A stretch of DNA of 64,000 bases from Roseateles_E cavernae (lineage in GTDB: Bacteria; Pseudomonadota; Gammaproteobacteria; Burkholderiales; Burkholderiaceae_C): the NCBI RefSeq assembly GCF_040187885.1, contig NZ_JBDPLH010000010.1, forward strand, positions 152,016 through 216,015, written 5' to 3'. The notes beneath the pieces are model-generated. The model ran no database searches. It was not told where the DNA came from and saw only the letters and a list, made by a program, of their open reading frames with translations. Below, piece by piece: positions 15,704 through 22,896 of the stretch (position 1 is its first letter; each line of letters opens with the position of its first letter). The position numbers and the translations under genes were made by a program.

Positions 15704-16218
15704 AGGGAGGCACTCGCGTTGGCGTCGAAATGGGCGTCGGAGGCGAACACGCGCGCCGATAGATAGCCGCGCATGACCAGCAGCCAGTGCACGATCAGCA
15801 GCAGGCCACCAATAGGCATCGCGGCATAGACATAGGCAAACGAGATCTGGGTCGCGGCCGTGGTCTGGTACTGGGTGCGCTCCAGATAGAGCAGGCCGTA
15901 CCAGATCATGAAGCCGAAGAAGCCCAGCATCAGCAGCGAGATCAGCCAGCGCAAGAGCACCGCCAGCGCCGGCGGCACGCCGTCCTGCAGGTTGTCCACC
16001 GCGATATGGCCGCCATAGCGCAGCACCGGCCCGGCGCCCAGAAAGGTCAGCCAGATCATCAGATGGCGCGACACTTCCTCGGCCCACTCGATCGACTCGC
16101 TGGTCAGGTAGCGCAGGCCGACATTGGCGAAGATGATCACGGCCATCGCCGCCAGCAGCAGGATCAGCACCCAGCGATTGGCCGCGAGGAAGTACTTCTC
16201 GAAAGTATTCAGCAACAT
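15700..16218 (-). CDS. dctQ: TRAP transporter small permease subunit (DctQ)
   Basis: 172 aa with four predicted membrane helices (about residues 15-35, 49-67, 86-108, 130-150), typical of DctQ. Conserved features: FANVGLRYL after helix 1, WAEEVSRHLMIWLTFLGAG (helix 2) and GGHIAVDNL. It pairs with DctM to make the membrane domain of the TRAP carrier. A strong hairpin lies in the 53-nt gap between the DctP gene and this gene, and the DctM start overlaps its stop by 4 nt. Confidence 0.92.
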   Translation of the reverse strand: MLLNTFEKYFLAANRWVLILLLAAMAVIIFANVGLRYLTSESIEWAEEVSRHLMIWLTFLGAGPVLRYGGHIAVDNLQDGVPPALAVLLRWLISLLMLGFFGFMIWYGLLYLERTQYQTTAATQISFAYVYAAMPIGGLLLIVHWLLVMRGYLSARVFASDAHFDANASASL

Positions 16219-16232
16219 GCACGTCTCCTGCG

Positions 16233-16265
16233 CGCGCTCCCGCCGCGCCCGGCGGCGGGGGCGCG
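16233..16265 (-). promoter_or_regulatory. Intercistronic hairpin between dctP and dctQ
   Basis: Arms at 16233-16245 and 16253-16265 give a 13-bp G/C-rich stem with one imperfect pair and a 7-nt loop, ending 14 nt upstream of the dctQ ATG region. No T-run follows. In TRAP operons the binding protein is needed in excess over the membrane subunits; this structure could protect the dctP transcript end or attenuate read-through. That role is inferred. Confidence 0.55.
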
Positions 16266-16271
16266 GCTCAG

Positions 16272-17252
16272 TTACTTCACCGCCTGGATGGCCGCGATCT
16301 TGTCGGCGCCGAACTCCTTGGCGAAGTTCGCATAGGCCGGGGCCACGGCCTTGCGGAAGGCCTCGCCGTCGACCTTCTCGACCACCTGCATGCCGTCCTT
16401 GCGCAGCTGGGCGATGCCGCTGGCCTCGTCGTCATTGACCTTCTTGCGCTGGGCCGCCGCACCCTTGGCGGCCGCGTCGAGGAAGACCTTTTTGTCGGCC
16501 TCGCTCAGCTTGTTCCAGACCGTCGGCGACAGCAGCAGCACGGCCGGCGAGTAGACATGGCCGGTCAGCGACAGATGCTTCTGCACCTGGGCGAACTTGG
16601 ACGACAGGATCACCGGGATCGGGTTCTCCTGCCCGTCGACCGTGCCCTGCTGCAAGGCGCCGAACAGCTCGGGGAAGGCCATCGGCGTGGGCAGCAGGCC
16701 GAAGGTCTTGTAGCCCTCCATATGGATCTTGTTCTCCATCGTGCGCAGCTTCAGGCCTTTCGCATCGGCCGGCGTCACGATGGCGTGCTTGTTATTGGTC
16801 ATGTGGCGGAAGCCGTTCTCGGTCCAGGCCAGGCCGATCAGGCCCTTGCCCTGCAGCTTCTTCAGCACCTCCTGGCCGATGGGTCCGTCCATCGTGTGGC
16901 GCGCATGGTTGTAGTCGCGGAACAGGAAGGGAATGTCGAAGATCTTGGACTCGGGCAGGAAGTTGCCCAGCGGCCCGGTCGAGGTGTTGGTCAGGTCCTG
17001 CGTGCCCAGCTGCACCGCCTCGATCTGCTCACGCTCGCCGCCCAGCGCCGAGCTGGGGAACTGCTGGCATTTGTAGCGGCCTTGCGTGCCCTTCTCGATC
17101 TCGTCGCAGAAGGCGGTCGAACCGACGCCGTAATGCGATTCCTTGCTGGTCGCGTAGCCGATCTTCAGCACGGTCTGGGCCGAGGCCGCGCCGGTGAGGG
17201 CGGTCATGGCGATAAGGGCCAGTGCGGCCCCTTGGATAGCGTTCTTTGTCAT
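16272..17252 (-). CDS. dctP: TRAP transporter solute-binding protein (DctP), copy 2
   Basis: 326 aa, same length and near-colinear with the copy at 12475-13455. Signal peptide to about ASAQ (residue 26). DctP features: SSALGGEREQIEAVQLGTQD, IPFLFRDYNHARHTMDGP, LKLRTMENKIHMEGYKTFG, ALQQGTVDGQENPIPVI. Differences from copy 1 cluster in the first 60 residues and in the LLSPTVW and DAAAKGAAAQ segments. It is adjacent to DctQ/DctM and follows denD by 46 nt, so its ligand is most likely D-erythronate and/or L-threonate (context inference). Confidence 0.9.
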   Translation of the reverse strand: MTKNAIQGAALALIAMTALTGAASAQTVLKIGYATSKESHYGVGSTAFCDEIEKGTQGRYKCQQFPSSALGGEREQIEAVQLGTQDLTNTSTGPLGNFLPESKIFDIPFLFRDYNHARHTMDGPIGQEVLKKLQGKGLIGLAWTENGFRHMTNNKHAIVTPADAKGLKLRTMENKIHMEGYKTFGLLPTPMAFPELFGALQQGTVDGQENPIPVILSSKFAQVQKHLSLTGHVYSPAVLLLSPTVWNKLSEADKKVFLDAAAKGAAAQRKKVNDDEASGIAQLRKDGMQVVEKVDGEAFRKAVAPAYANFAKEFGADKIAAIQAVK

Positions 17253-17298
17253 GGTTTGTCTCCTGTTTTTCTATAGAGAAGGGTTGAAGAAATGGAAA

Positions 17299-18285
17299 TC
17301 AGAGCCGCAGCGGCACGCTGGCGGGGTTGTCCTGCAGGTACTGCCGGACGATGCTGAGGAAATCGCGGTCGGGGGCGAGCCCCAGCCGCGCCTGGCGCTG
17401 CGACTCGAAGCGGGCCGGCCAGCCGCCCACCATGCGGGCCACGCCGGCATCGGGCCGGAAGCTGACGCGGGCCACGGCCTCGGGCCCGGCCACGGTGGCC
17501 AGCGCGTCCAGCATCTGCTGCACGGTGACGGTCAGCGCCGGCAGGTTCAGCGCGGTGCGTCCGCCGAAATCCTCGCGGCTGGCTTCATAGACCTTGATCA
17601 GCCCGGCGATGGTGGTGGCCGGCGAGGCCAGCGCAATCGCCGTGTCCGGCGCCACCGGACAGACCGCGTCCAGGCCCGCCAGCGGCTCGCGGATGATGGC
17701 CGACAGGAAACCCGAGGCCGCGCCATTGGGCCGGCCCGGCCGCACCGACACCGTCATCAGCCGCGCCGTGCGGCCATCGATGAAGCCCTTGCGGCTGTAG
17801 TCGGCCACCAGCTGCTCGCAGATGAATTTGTGGATGCCATAAGAAGACTGCGGCGTCGGCAGCGTGTCGTCGCGCACCACGGCCGGCAGCGGCAGCGCCG
17901 GGTCGGAGCCGAACACCGCCACCGAGCTGGCGAACACCAGGCGCGCCGGCCGTGGCGCGGCCCGCAGCGCGTCGAGCAGGGCCCGGGTCGTGTCGAGATT
18001 GGAGCGCAGGCCCAGCTCGAAATCGGCCTCGCATTCGGCCGACACGGCCGAGGCCAGGTGGAACACGCCGTCGAAGCCCTCGGCACCCAGCCCCGCGCAC
18101 TGATCGAGCAAGGCACCGGTGCGGGCCTGCACGCGCGCATCGGCCAGCAGATCGGCCGGCGGCGAGAACAGATCGGCCAGCACCAGGGCCTCGATCGGCT
18201 GGCCGGCCAGGCTGCCGCGCGCCAGCAAGGTGCGCGCCAGACGCGCACCGAGGAAACCGGCACCGCCGGTGATCAAGAGCTTCAT
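17299..18285 (-). CDS. denD: NAD-dependent epimerase/dehydratase-family D-erythronate dehydrogenase
   Basis: 328 aa extended SDR. ITGGAGFLGARLAR (residues about 5-18) binds NAD; FASSVAVFG supplies the catalytic Ser and SYGIHKFICEQ the Tyr-x3-Lys pair; VRPGRPNGAASGF is characteristic of the DenD subgroup. The described enzyme oxidises D-erythronate to 2-oxo-tetronate, which the next enzymes (OtnI, OtnK, OtnC) convert to DHAP. It overlaps otnI by 4 nt. The full otn set around it makes the assignment firm, although a related aldonate specificity is possible. Confidence 0.85.
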   Translation of the reverse strand: MKLLITGGAGFLGARLARTLLARGSLAGQPIEALVLADLFSPPADLLADARVQARTGALLDQCAGLGAEGFDGVFHLASAVSAECEADFELGLRSNLDTTRALLDALRAAPRPARLVFASSVAVFGSDPALPLPAVVRDDTLPTPQSSYGIHKFICEQLVADYSRKGFIDGRTARLMTVSVRPGRPNGAASGFLSAIIREPLAGLDAVCPVAPDTAIALASPATTIAGLIKVYEASREDFGGRTALNLPALTVTVQQMLDALATVAGPEAVARVSFRPDAGVARMVGGWPARFESQRQARLGLAPDRDFLSIVRQYLQDNPASVPLRL

Positions 18286-19070
18286 GTTTGGGAATCCTTG
18301 TAGGGGGCAAACCAGCCCAGGCCCGCCGAGGTCCCTGCCCGCGGCCGGTACTCGGCGCCGACATGGCCGGCGTAGCCCAGCTCGTCGAGCAGCGCGAACA
18401 GCCAGGGGTAGTTCAGCTCGCCGAGATCGGGCTCGTGCCGATCCGGCACGCCGGCGATCTGGATGTGGCCGACCGCGCCGCCGGGCACCAGGTACTGGCG
18501 CAGCTTCGTCGCCAGATCACCCTCGACGATCTGGCAGTGATAGAGGTCCATCTGCAGCTTCAGATTCGGCGCGCCGATCTCGGCGATCAGCGCATGGGCC
18601 TCGTCCTGGCGGTTCAAAAAGTAGCCGGGAATGTCGCGGGTGTTGATCGGCTCGATCAGCACCTCAAGGCCTTGCGCCCTCGCCTGCCCGGCCGCCCAGT
18701 CCAGATTGGCCAGATAGGTCTCGCGCACGGCACCGGCTGAGCGCAGGCCGGCCATCACATGGATGCGCGGGCAGGCCAGGGTCTCGGCATAGGGCAGGGC
18801 CTGCTCGACAAAGCCCCGCCGGAATTCATCCTCGCGGCCGGGCAGCGCCGCAATGCCGCGCTCGCCGGCCTCGAAGTCGCCCGGCGGGGCGTTGAACAGC
18901 ACCTGGCGCAGGCCGGCGTCGCGCAGACGTGCGGCCAGCTCGGCACGCTCGAAGGCATAGGGAAACAGGTACTCGACCGCCTTGAAGCCATCGCGCGCGG
19001 CCGCCGCGAAGCGGTCCGCAAAGGCATGCTCCGTGTACATCATCGACAGATTGGCGGCGAAACGGGGCAT
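18282..19070 (-). CDS. otnI: 2-oxo-tetronate isomerase (hydroxypyruvate-isomerase family)
   Basis: 262 aa TIM-barrel sugar isomerase of the Hyi family. Likely metal and catalytic residues lie in VLIEPINTRDIPGYFL (Glu), LQMDLYHCQ (Asp/His), GHIQIAGVPDRHEPD (His) and VGAEYRP (Glu). OtnI interconverts 2-oxo-tetronate and 3-oxo-tetronate, the substrate of the OtnK kinase. It lies 20 nt downstream of otnC and its stop overlaps the denD start by 4 nt. Hydroxypyruvate isomerase is the alternative family reaction, but the neighbours support OtnI. Confidence 0.87.
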   Translation of the reverse strand: MPRFAANLSMMYTEHAFADRFAAAARDGFKAVEYLFPYAFERAELAARLRDAGLRQVLFNAPPGDFEAGERGIAALPGREDEFRRGFVEQALPYAETLACPRIHVMAGLRSAGAVRETYLANLDWAAGQARAQGLEVLIEPINTRDIPGYFLNRQDEAHALIAEIGAPNLKLQMDLYHCQIVEGDLATKLRQYLVPGGAVGHIQIAGVPDRHEPDLGELNYPWLFALLDELGYAGHVGAEYRPRAGTSAGLGWFAPYKDSQT

Positions 19071-19090
19071 GTGTTTTTTCCTCTTCCTTC

Positions 19091-19750
19091 TTACCAGCGC
19101 GCGCCGAAGTGCTGGCGCAGCTCGTCGATCTGCTGATCGCTCAGCGGTGCCGGCTTCGGATCGCTGATCAGCCAGAGCCGGGCGGTCTCTTCCAGCTCTT
19201 CCAGCACCGCCATCGCGTTGGCGGGCGAGTCGTGCCAGACATTGGGGCCCAGCCGATCCATCAGCAGCGCGCGAATCGGTGCGCCGCTGCGCTGGGCTCG
19301 CAGGATCGCGGCAGCGGCGGCCTCGGCCGCGGCCGGGTCGCCGGGCCGGTGGTAGCGGATCAGCGGCACATGACCGACCTTCATCACGTAATAGGGCGTG
19401 ATCGGCGGCAGGATGTCCTGCTCGCGCCAGACACCGGCCAGGCTCAGCGCCACCAGATGGCTGCTGTGGGTGTGGATCACGCAGCCTGCCTGCGGCTCGG
19501 CCTCATAGATGCGCCGGTGCAGGGCCAGGGTCTTGCTGGCGCGCGCGCCGGAGACTTGCTCGCCATCCAGCCCCACCAGGGCCAGGTCTTGCGGATTCAG
19601 AAAGCCCAGGCAGGCGTCCGTGGGTGTGATCAGAAAGCCCTGCTCATCGGGCAGGCGCACGCTGATATTGCCGGCCGTCGCATGCACATAGCCACGCTCG
19701 AACAGCGAGCGGCCGACGCGGCAGATCTCGGTGCGCAAGCTGTCCATCAT
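19091..19750 (-). CDS. otnC: 3-oxo-tetronate 4-phosphate decarboxylase (class II aldolase/adducin family)
   Basis: 219 aa class II aldolase-fold protein. It has HATAGNISVRLPDE near residue 25, the zinc-binding HTHSSH pair (about residues 95-100) and a third His further on (VWHDSP region). OtnC decarboxylates 3-oxo-tetronate 4-phosphate to dihydroxyacetone phosphate, the last step of the L-threonate/D-erythronate pathway. Its ATG shares one base with the otnK stop. The family alone would also allow L-fuculose- or ribulose-phosphate aldolase, but the complete otn context is decisive. Confidence 0.87.
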   Translation of the reverse strand: MMDSLRTEICRVGRSLFERGYVHATAGNISVRLPDEQGFLITPTDACLGFLNPQDLALVGLDGEQVSGARASKTLALHRRIYEAEPQAGCVIHTHSSHLVALSLAGVWREQDILPPITPYYVMKVGHVPLIRYHRPGDPAAAEAAAAAILRAQRSGAPIRALLMDRLGPNVWHDSPANAMAVLEELEETARLWLISDPKPAPLSDQQIDELRQHFGARW

Positions 19751-21033
19751 CAGCCCACCATTCCCAGCGCCTTGGCGAAGAAATCGACGCTGCCGAAATT
19801 GCCGGACTTCAGCGCCAGCAACAGCGCCCGGCTCTCGGCCTGCGTCCAGGGCACGCCCGGATCAATCGTCGCGCCGATGCGCAGCGAGCGCACGCCCAGG
19901 GCCTGCACCACCGCGCCCGAGGTCTCGCCGCCGGCCACCACCAGGCGGCGCACGCCGCCACGCTCGACCAGTCCCTGCGCGATCTGGGCCAGACAGTGTT
20001 CGACCAGCTGACCGGCCCGCGCCACGCCCAGGGCCTCTTGCACCGCCTTCACATCGGCGGGCTCCGCCGTCGCGTAGATCAGCACCGGATCGGGTTGCCG
20101 GGCCGCCCAGGCCAGCGCCTGCTCGGCTTGCGCTTCGCCGGCGGCCAATGCCAGCGCATCGATCTGGAAGCCCGGACGTCCATCACCAAGCCAGTGACAG
20201 ACCTGCGCATTGGTCGCCGCCGAGCAGGAGCCCGACAGCACCGCCGCCGCGCCGCCGACCGCCGGCAACACGGCCGCGCCGGCATCGGGCTGGAGCCAGC
20301 CACGCGCGGCATAGACCTCGGGCAGGCCCAGCGCGACGCCGGAGCCGGCCGTGATCAGCGGCAGATCGTCGCAGGCCTGGGCCAGCACGCGCAGGTCCTC
20401 GTTGCCGATCGCATCGGCGACGGCCAGGCGCACGCCCTCGCCGCGCAGCGCCGCGATGCGCTCGCGCGTCGCGGCCACGCCCCGGGCGATGCTGTCGTAG
20501 CGCAGCAGGCCCACGCGGGACTGCGGCGCCTGCGACTGCAGCACACGCACCAGATTGGCATCCCGCATCGGCGTCAGCGGGTGATCGCGCATGGCCGAGT
20601 CGCTGAGCAGCTGGTCGGCCACGAAGAGATGACCGCGGAACACCGTGCGGCCGTTCTCCGGGAAGGCCGGGCAGGCGATCGCGAAGTCGGTGCCCAGCGC
20701 CGCCATCAGCGCCTGCGCCACCGGGCCGATATTGCCGGCCGCGGTGGAGTCGAAAGTGGAGCAGTATTTGAAATAGAACTGGCGCGCGCCGGCGGCCTGC
20801 AACCAGCGCAGCGCGGCCAGCGACTCGACCACCGCCTCGGCGGCCGGTGTCGTACGCGATTTCAAGGCGATGACCACCGCGTCGGCATCCGGCGCGGCCT
20901 CGCCATCGCCCGGCACGCCGATCAGCTGCAGCGTGCGCATGCCGGCGCGCACCAGCATGCTGGCCACATCGGTCGCGCCGGTGAAGTCATCGGCGATCAC
21001 GCCGAGCACAATGCTGCTGCGTTGCGCCCTCAT
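19750..21033 (-). CDS. otnK: 3-oxo-tetronate 4-kinase (DUF1537 family)
   Basis: 427 aa. DUF1537 signatures are complete: GVIADDFTGATDVASMLV at the N-terminus, FYFKYCSTFDSTAAGNIGP, SGSCSAATNAQ in the middle, and VVAGGETSGAVVQAL and KSGNFGSVDFF at the nucleotide-binding end. It phosphorylates 3-oxo-tetronate at C4 with ATP. ATG at 21033 overlaps the ltnD stop by 4 nt and fits the family length; the longer upstream frame is spurious. It is clearly diverged from the DUF1537 paralogue at 7630-8994, so the window carries two kinases of one family with different substrates. Confidence 0.92.
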   Translation of the reverse strand: MRAQRSSIVLGVIADDFTGATDVASMLVRAGMRTLQLIGVPGDGEAAPDADAVVIALKSRTTPAAEAVVESLAALRWLQAAGARQFYFKYCSTFDSTAAGNIGPVAQALMAALGTDFAIACPAFPENGRTVFRGHLFVADQLLSDSAMRDHPLTPMRDANLVRVLQSQAPQSRVGLLRYDSIARGVAATRERIAALRGEGVRLAVADAIGNEDLRVLAQACDDLPLITAGSGVALGLPEVYAARGWLQPDAGAAVLPAVGGAAAVLSGSCSAATNAQVCHWLGDGRPGFQIDALALAAGEAQAEQALAWAARQPDPVLIYATAEPADVKAVQEALGVARAGQLVEHCLAQIAQGLVERGGVRRLVVAGGETSGAVVQALGVRSLRIGATIDPGVPWTQAESRALLLALKSGNFGSVDFFAKALGMVG

Positions 21034-21962
21034 GCGCTCGCCTTCGGCAGCTCGATATCGGCCAGTTCGGCATAGAACTTGATCACCGCCGCATCGTCCT
21101 CGGCACCATGGCCGGCGGCGGCGGTGGCCAGATAGAGCTGGTGGGCCTGGGCCGCCAGCGGCAGCGGGAAGTGCAGCTTGCGCGCCGCGTCCAGCACGAT
21201 GCCCAGGTCCTTGATGAAGATATTGACGGCCGACAGTGGCCGGTAGTCGCCGTCGAGGATATGAGGCACGCGGTTCTGGAACATCCAGCTGCTGCCGGCC
21301 GAGTTGCAGATCACCTCGTAGAGCTGGCGCGGGTCGGCGCCGGCCCGCATGCCCAGCGCCATCGCCTCGCAGGCCGCCGCGATATGCACGCCGGCCAGAT
21401 GCTGGTTGACCATCTTGACGGTGGAGCCGACGCCGGCCTTGTCGCCGAGCCGGTAGACCTTGCCGGCGATCGCGTCCAGCGTCGCGCCGGCCGCCGCAAA
21501 GGCCTCGGGCTTGCCCGAGGCCATCACCGTCATCTGGCCCTCGGCCGCCTTCTTCGCGCCGCCCGAGACCGGGCCGTCGATCAGCCACAGGCCGCGCTCG
21601 GCCAGCCGTGCTTCCCACAGCGGCGGCAGCGTCGGGTCGACCGTGGCCGAGCTGACGACCACCGAGCCCGGCTTCAGCAGCTCGCACAAGCCCTTGGCCG
21701 CCCCATGGCCGAACAGCAGCTGCTCGGTCTGCACGGCGTTGACTACCAGCACCACGACCACATCGCAGTGCGCGGCCAGCTCGGCCAGCGACTCGGTGGC
21801 CGCGCCGCCCTCGGCCGCGAAGCGCTCGCGCGCGGCGGCCGTCAGATCCAGGCCCCAGGTCGGCACGCCGCGCCGCAGCGCCGATACGGCCGCGCCGAAG
21901 CCCATCGAGCCCAGACCAATCACGCCCAGGGTCTTCGCGCTTGTTGTCTGTGCTGCCGTCAT
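21030..21962 (-). CDS. ltnD: L-threonate dehydrogenase (beta-hydroxyacid dehydrogenase family)
   Basis: 310 aa. Rossmann motif GVIGLGSMGFGAA (residues about 13-25), substrate-binding DGPVSGGAKKAAEGQ (about 128-142) and the catalytic Lys in GSTVKMVNQHLAGVH are all present, as in GarR/LtnD enzymes. LtnD oxidises L-threonate to 2-oxo-tetronate, which OtnI then isomerises. It is the first catabolic gene after the GntR gene, with 4-nt overlaps on both sides. A tartronate-semialdehyde reductase (GarR) is the closest alternative; linkage to otnK/otnC/otnI favours LtnD. Confidence 0.88.
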   Translation of the reverse strand: MTAAQTTSAKTLGVIGLGSMGFGAAVSALRRGVPTWGLDLTAAARERFAAEGGAATESLAELAAHCDVVVVLVVNAVQTEQLLFGHGAAKGLCELLKPGSVVVSSATVDPTLPPLWEARLAERGLWLIDGPVSGGAKKAAEGQMTVMASGKPEAFAAAGATLDAIAGKVYRLGDKAGVGSTVKMVNQHLAGVHIAAACEAMALGMRAGADPRQLYEVICNSAGSSWMFQNRVPHILDGDYRPLSAVNIFIKDLGIVLDAARKLHFPLPLAAQAHQLYLATAAAGHGAEDDAAVIKFYAELADIELPKASA

Positions 21963-22717
21963 TGCTTTGCCTTTGTTGACTTGCCGGCTTTCAGCACGCC
22001 GGCGATCTCGAGTCGCCGCGCCGCCTGTTCCATATGGCCGGTGGCCACGCGCCGCGCCGTCAGCGCATCGCGCGCCGCGATCGCCTCGACCAGGGCGCTG
22101 TGCTCCTGGCGCACTGCCTCGGCGAAATCGCGGTGGCGCGCCTCGTTACCGCGCGTGACCCGCATCGCCTCGCGCAGATACTGCTCCAGAAAGCCGAGCA
22201 AGCGGCCGAACTGCGGATTGCCCGAGGCCTCCGCGATCGCGCGGTGCAGGGCCAGGTCTTGATCGACCCCGTCGCCACCGGCGGCCACGGCCACCTCGAT
22301 GGCCTGCAAGGCCTTGCGTATCGCCGCAATCTGGGCCCGCGAGGCCCGCTCGGCCGCCAGCGCCGCGATCTCGCCTTCCAGCGCGCGTCGCACCTCGACG
22401 ATCTGCGCCACCGCCTGCAGCGACTCCAGCACCGTCGGATCAAAGGCCAGCGGCTTGTTGGCAGCCGGCGGCGCGACATAGACGCCCGAGCCCTGGCGCG
22501 AGATCAGGAGACCCTGCGACTTCAGCTGATGCACCGCCTCGCGCACCACGGTGCGCGACACGCCATGCAGTTCGCTGAGTTGCTGCTCGGTCGGCAGCCG
22601 GGCGCCGGGCGCCAGGCTGCCGGCCTCGATCTGCCCGGCCAGCAAGGCCGCCAGCCGGTCCGACAGGCGGCTGGCCTGCAGCCGTGGCGCACTGTGCGCT
22701 GCGGCGTTCAGTGACAC
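21959..22717 (-). CDS. GntR-family (FadR subgroup) regulator of the threonate/erythronate operon
   Basis: 252 aa from a GTG start. Winged helix: LAPGARLPTEQQLSELHGVS then RTVVREAVHQLK (about residues 34-66); recognition wing GLLISRQGSGVYV. An FCD ligand-binding domain follows (VDQDLALHRAIAEASGNPQF; RQEHSALVEAI). It heads the operon and overlaps ltnD by 4 nt, so it probably represses its own promoter in the 22718-22896 gap until a tetronic acid or pathway intermediate binds. GTG at 22717 is the most upstream usable start; no better ATG is seen. Confidence 0.86.
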   Translation of the reverse strand: MSLNAAAHSAPRLQASRLSDRLAALLAGQIEAGSLAPGARLPTEQQLSELHGVSRTVVREAVHQLKSQGLLISRQGSGVYVAPPAANKPLAFDPTVLESLQAVAQIVEVRRALEGEIAALAAERASRAQIAAIRKALQAIEVAVAAGGDGVDQDLALHRAIAEASGNPQFGRLLGFLEQYLREAMRVTRGNEARHRDFAEAVRQEHSALVEAIAARDALTARRVATGHMEQAARRLEIAGVLKAGKSTKAKQ

Positions 22718-22896
22718 GATGGGAAGAAGCTGAAATTCATCAGGTCATCCTACAACTTTGGAGAAGCAGCGTTCCTGGGGGATACCCTGGCGACCGAGCC
22801 GGCGCGGCACTCCAGATTTGCAAAGCGCTGCCGATACAGCAGACAAGGTCCGCACCGCGCCGCGGACCCAGAACAATCAGGGAGACTCCGACTCGC
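22718..22896. promoter_or_regulatory. Divergent promoter region of the threonate/erythronate operon
   Basis: This 179-bp gap separates the minus-strand GntR/ltn/otn operon from an unrelated plus-strand gene and is the only obvious place for the operon's promoter. On the minus strand it holds TTGTAGGATGACCTGAT (22739-22755), an imperfect inverted repeat of the kind FadR-type GntR proteins bind, about 25 bp upstream of the GTG. Candidate only. Confidence 0.4.
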
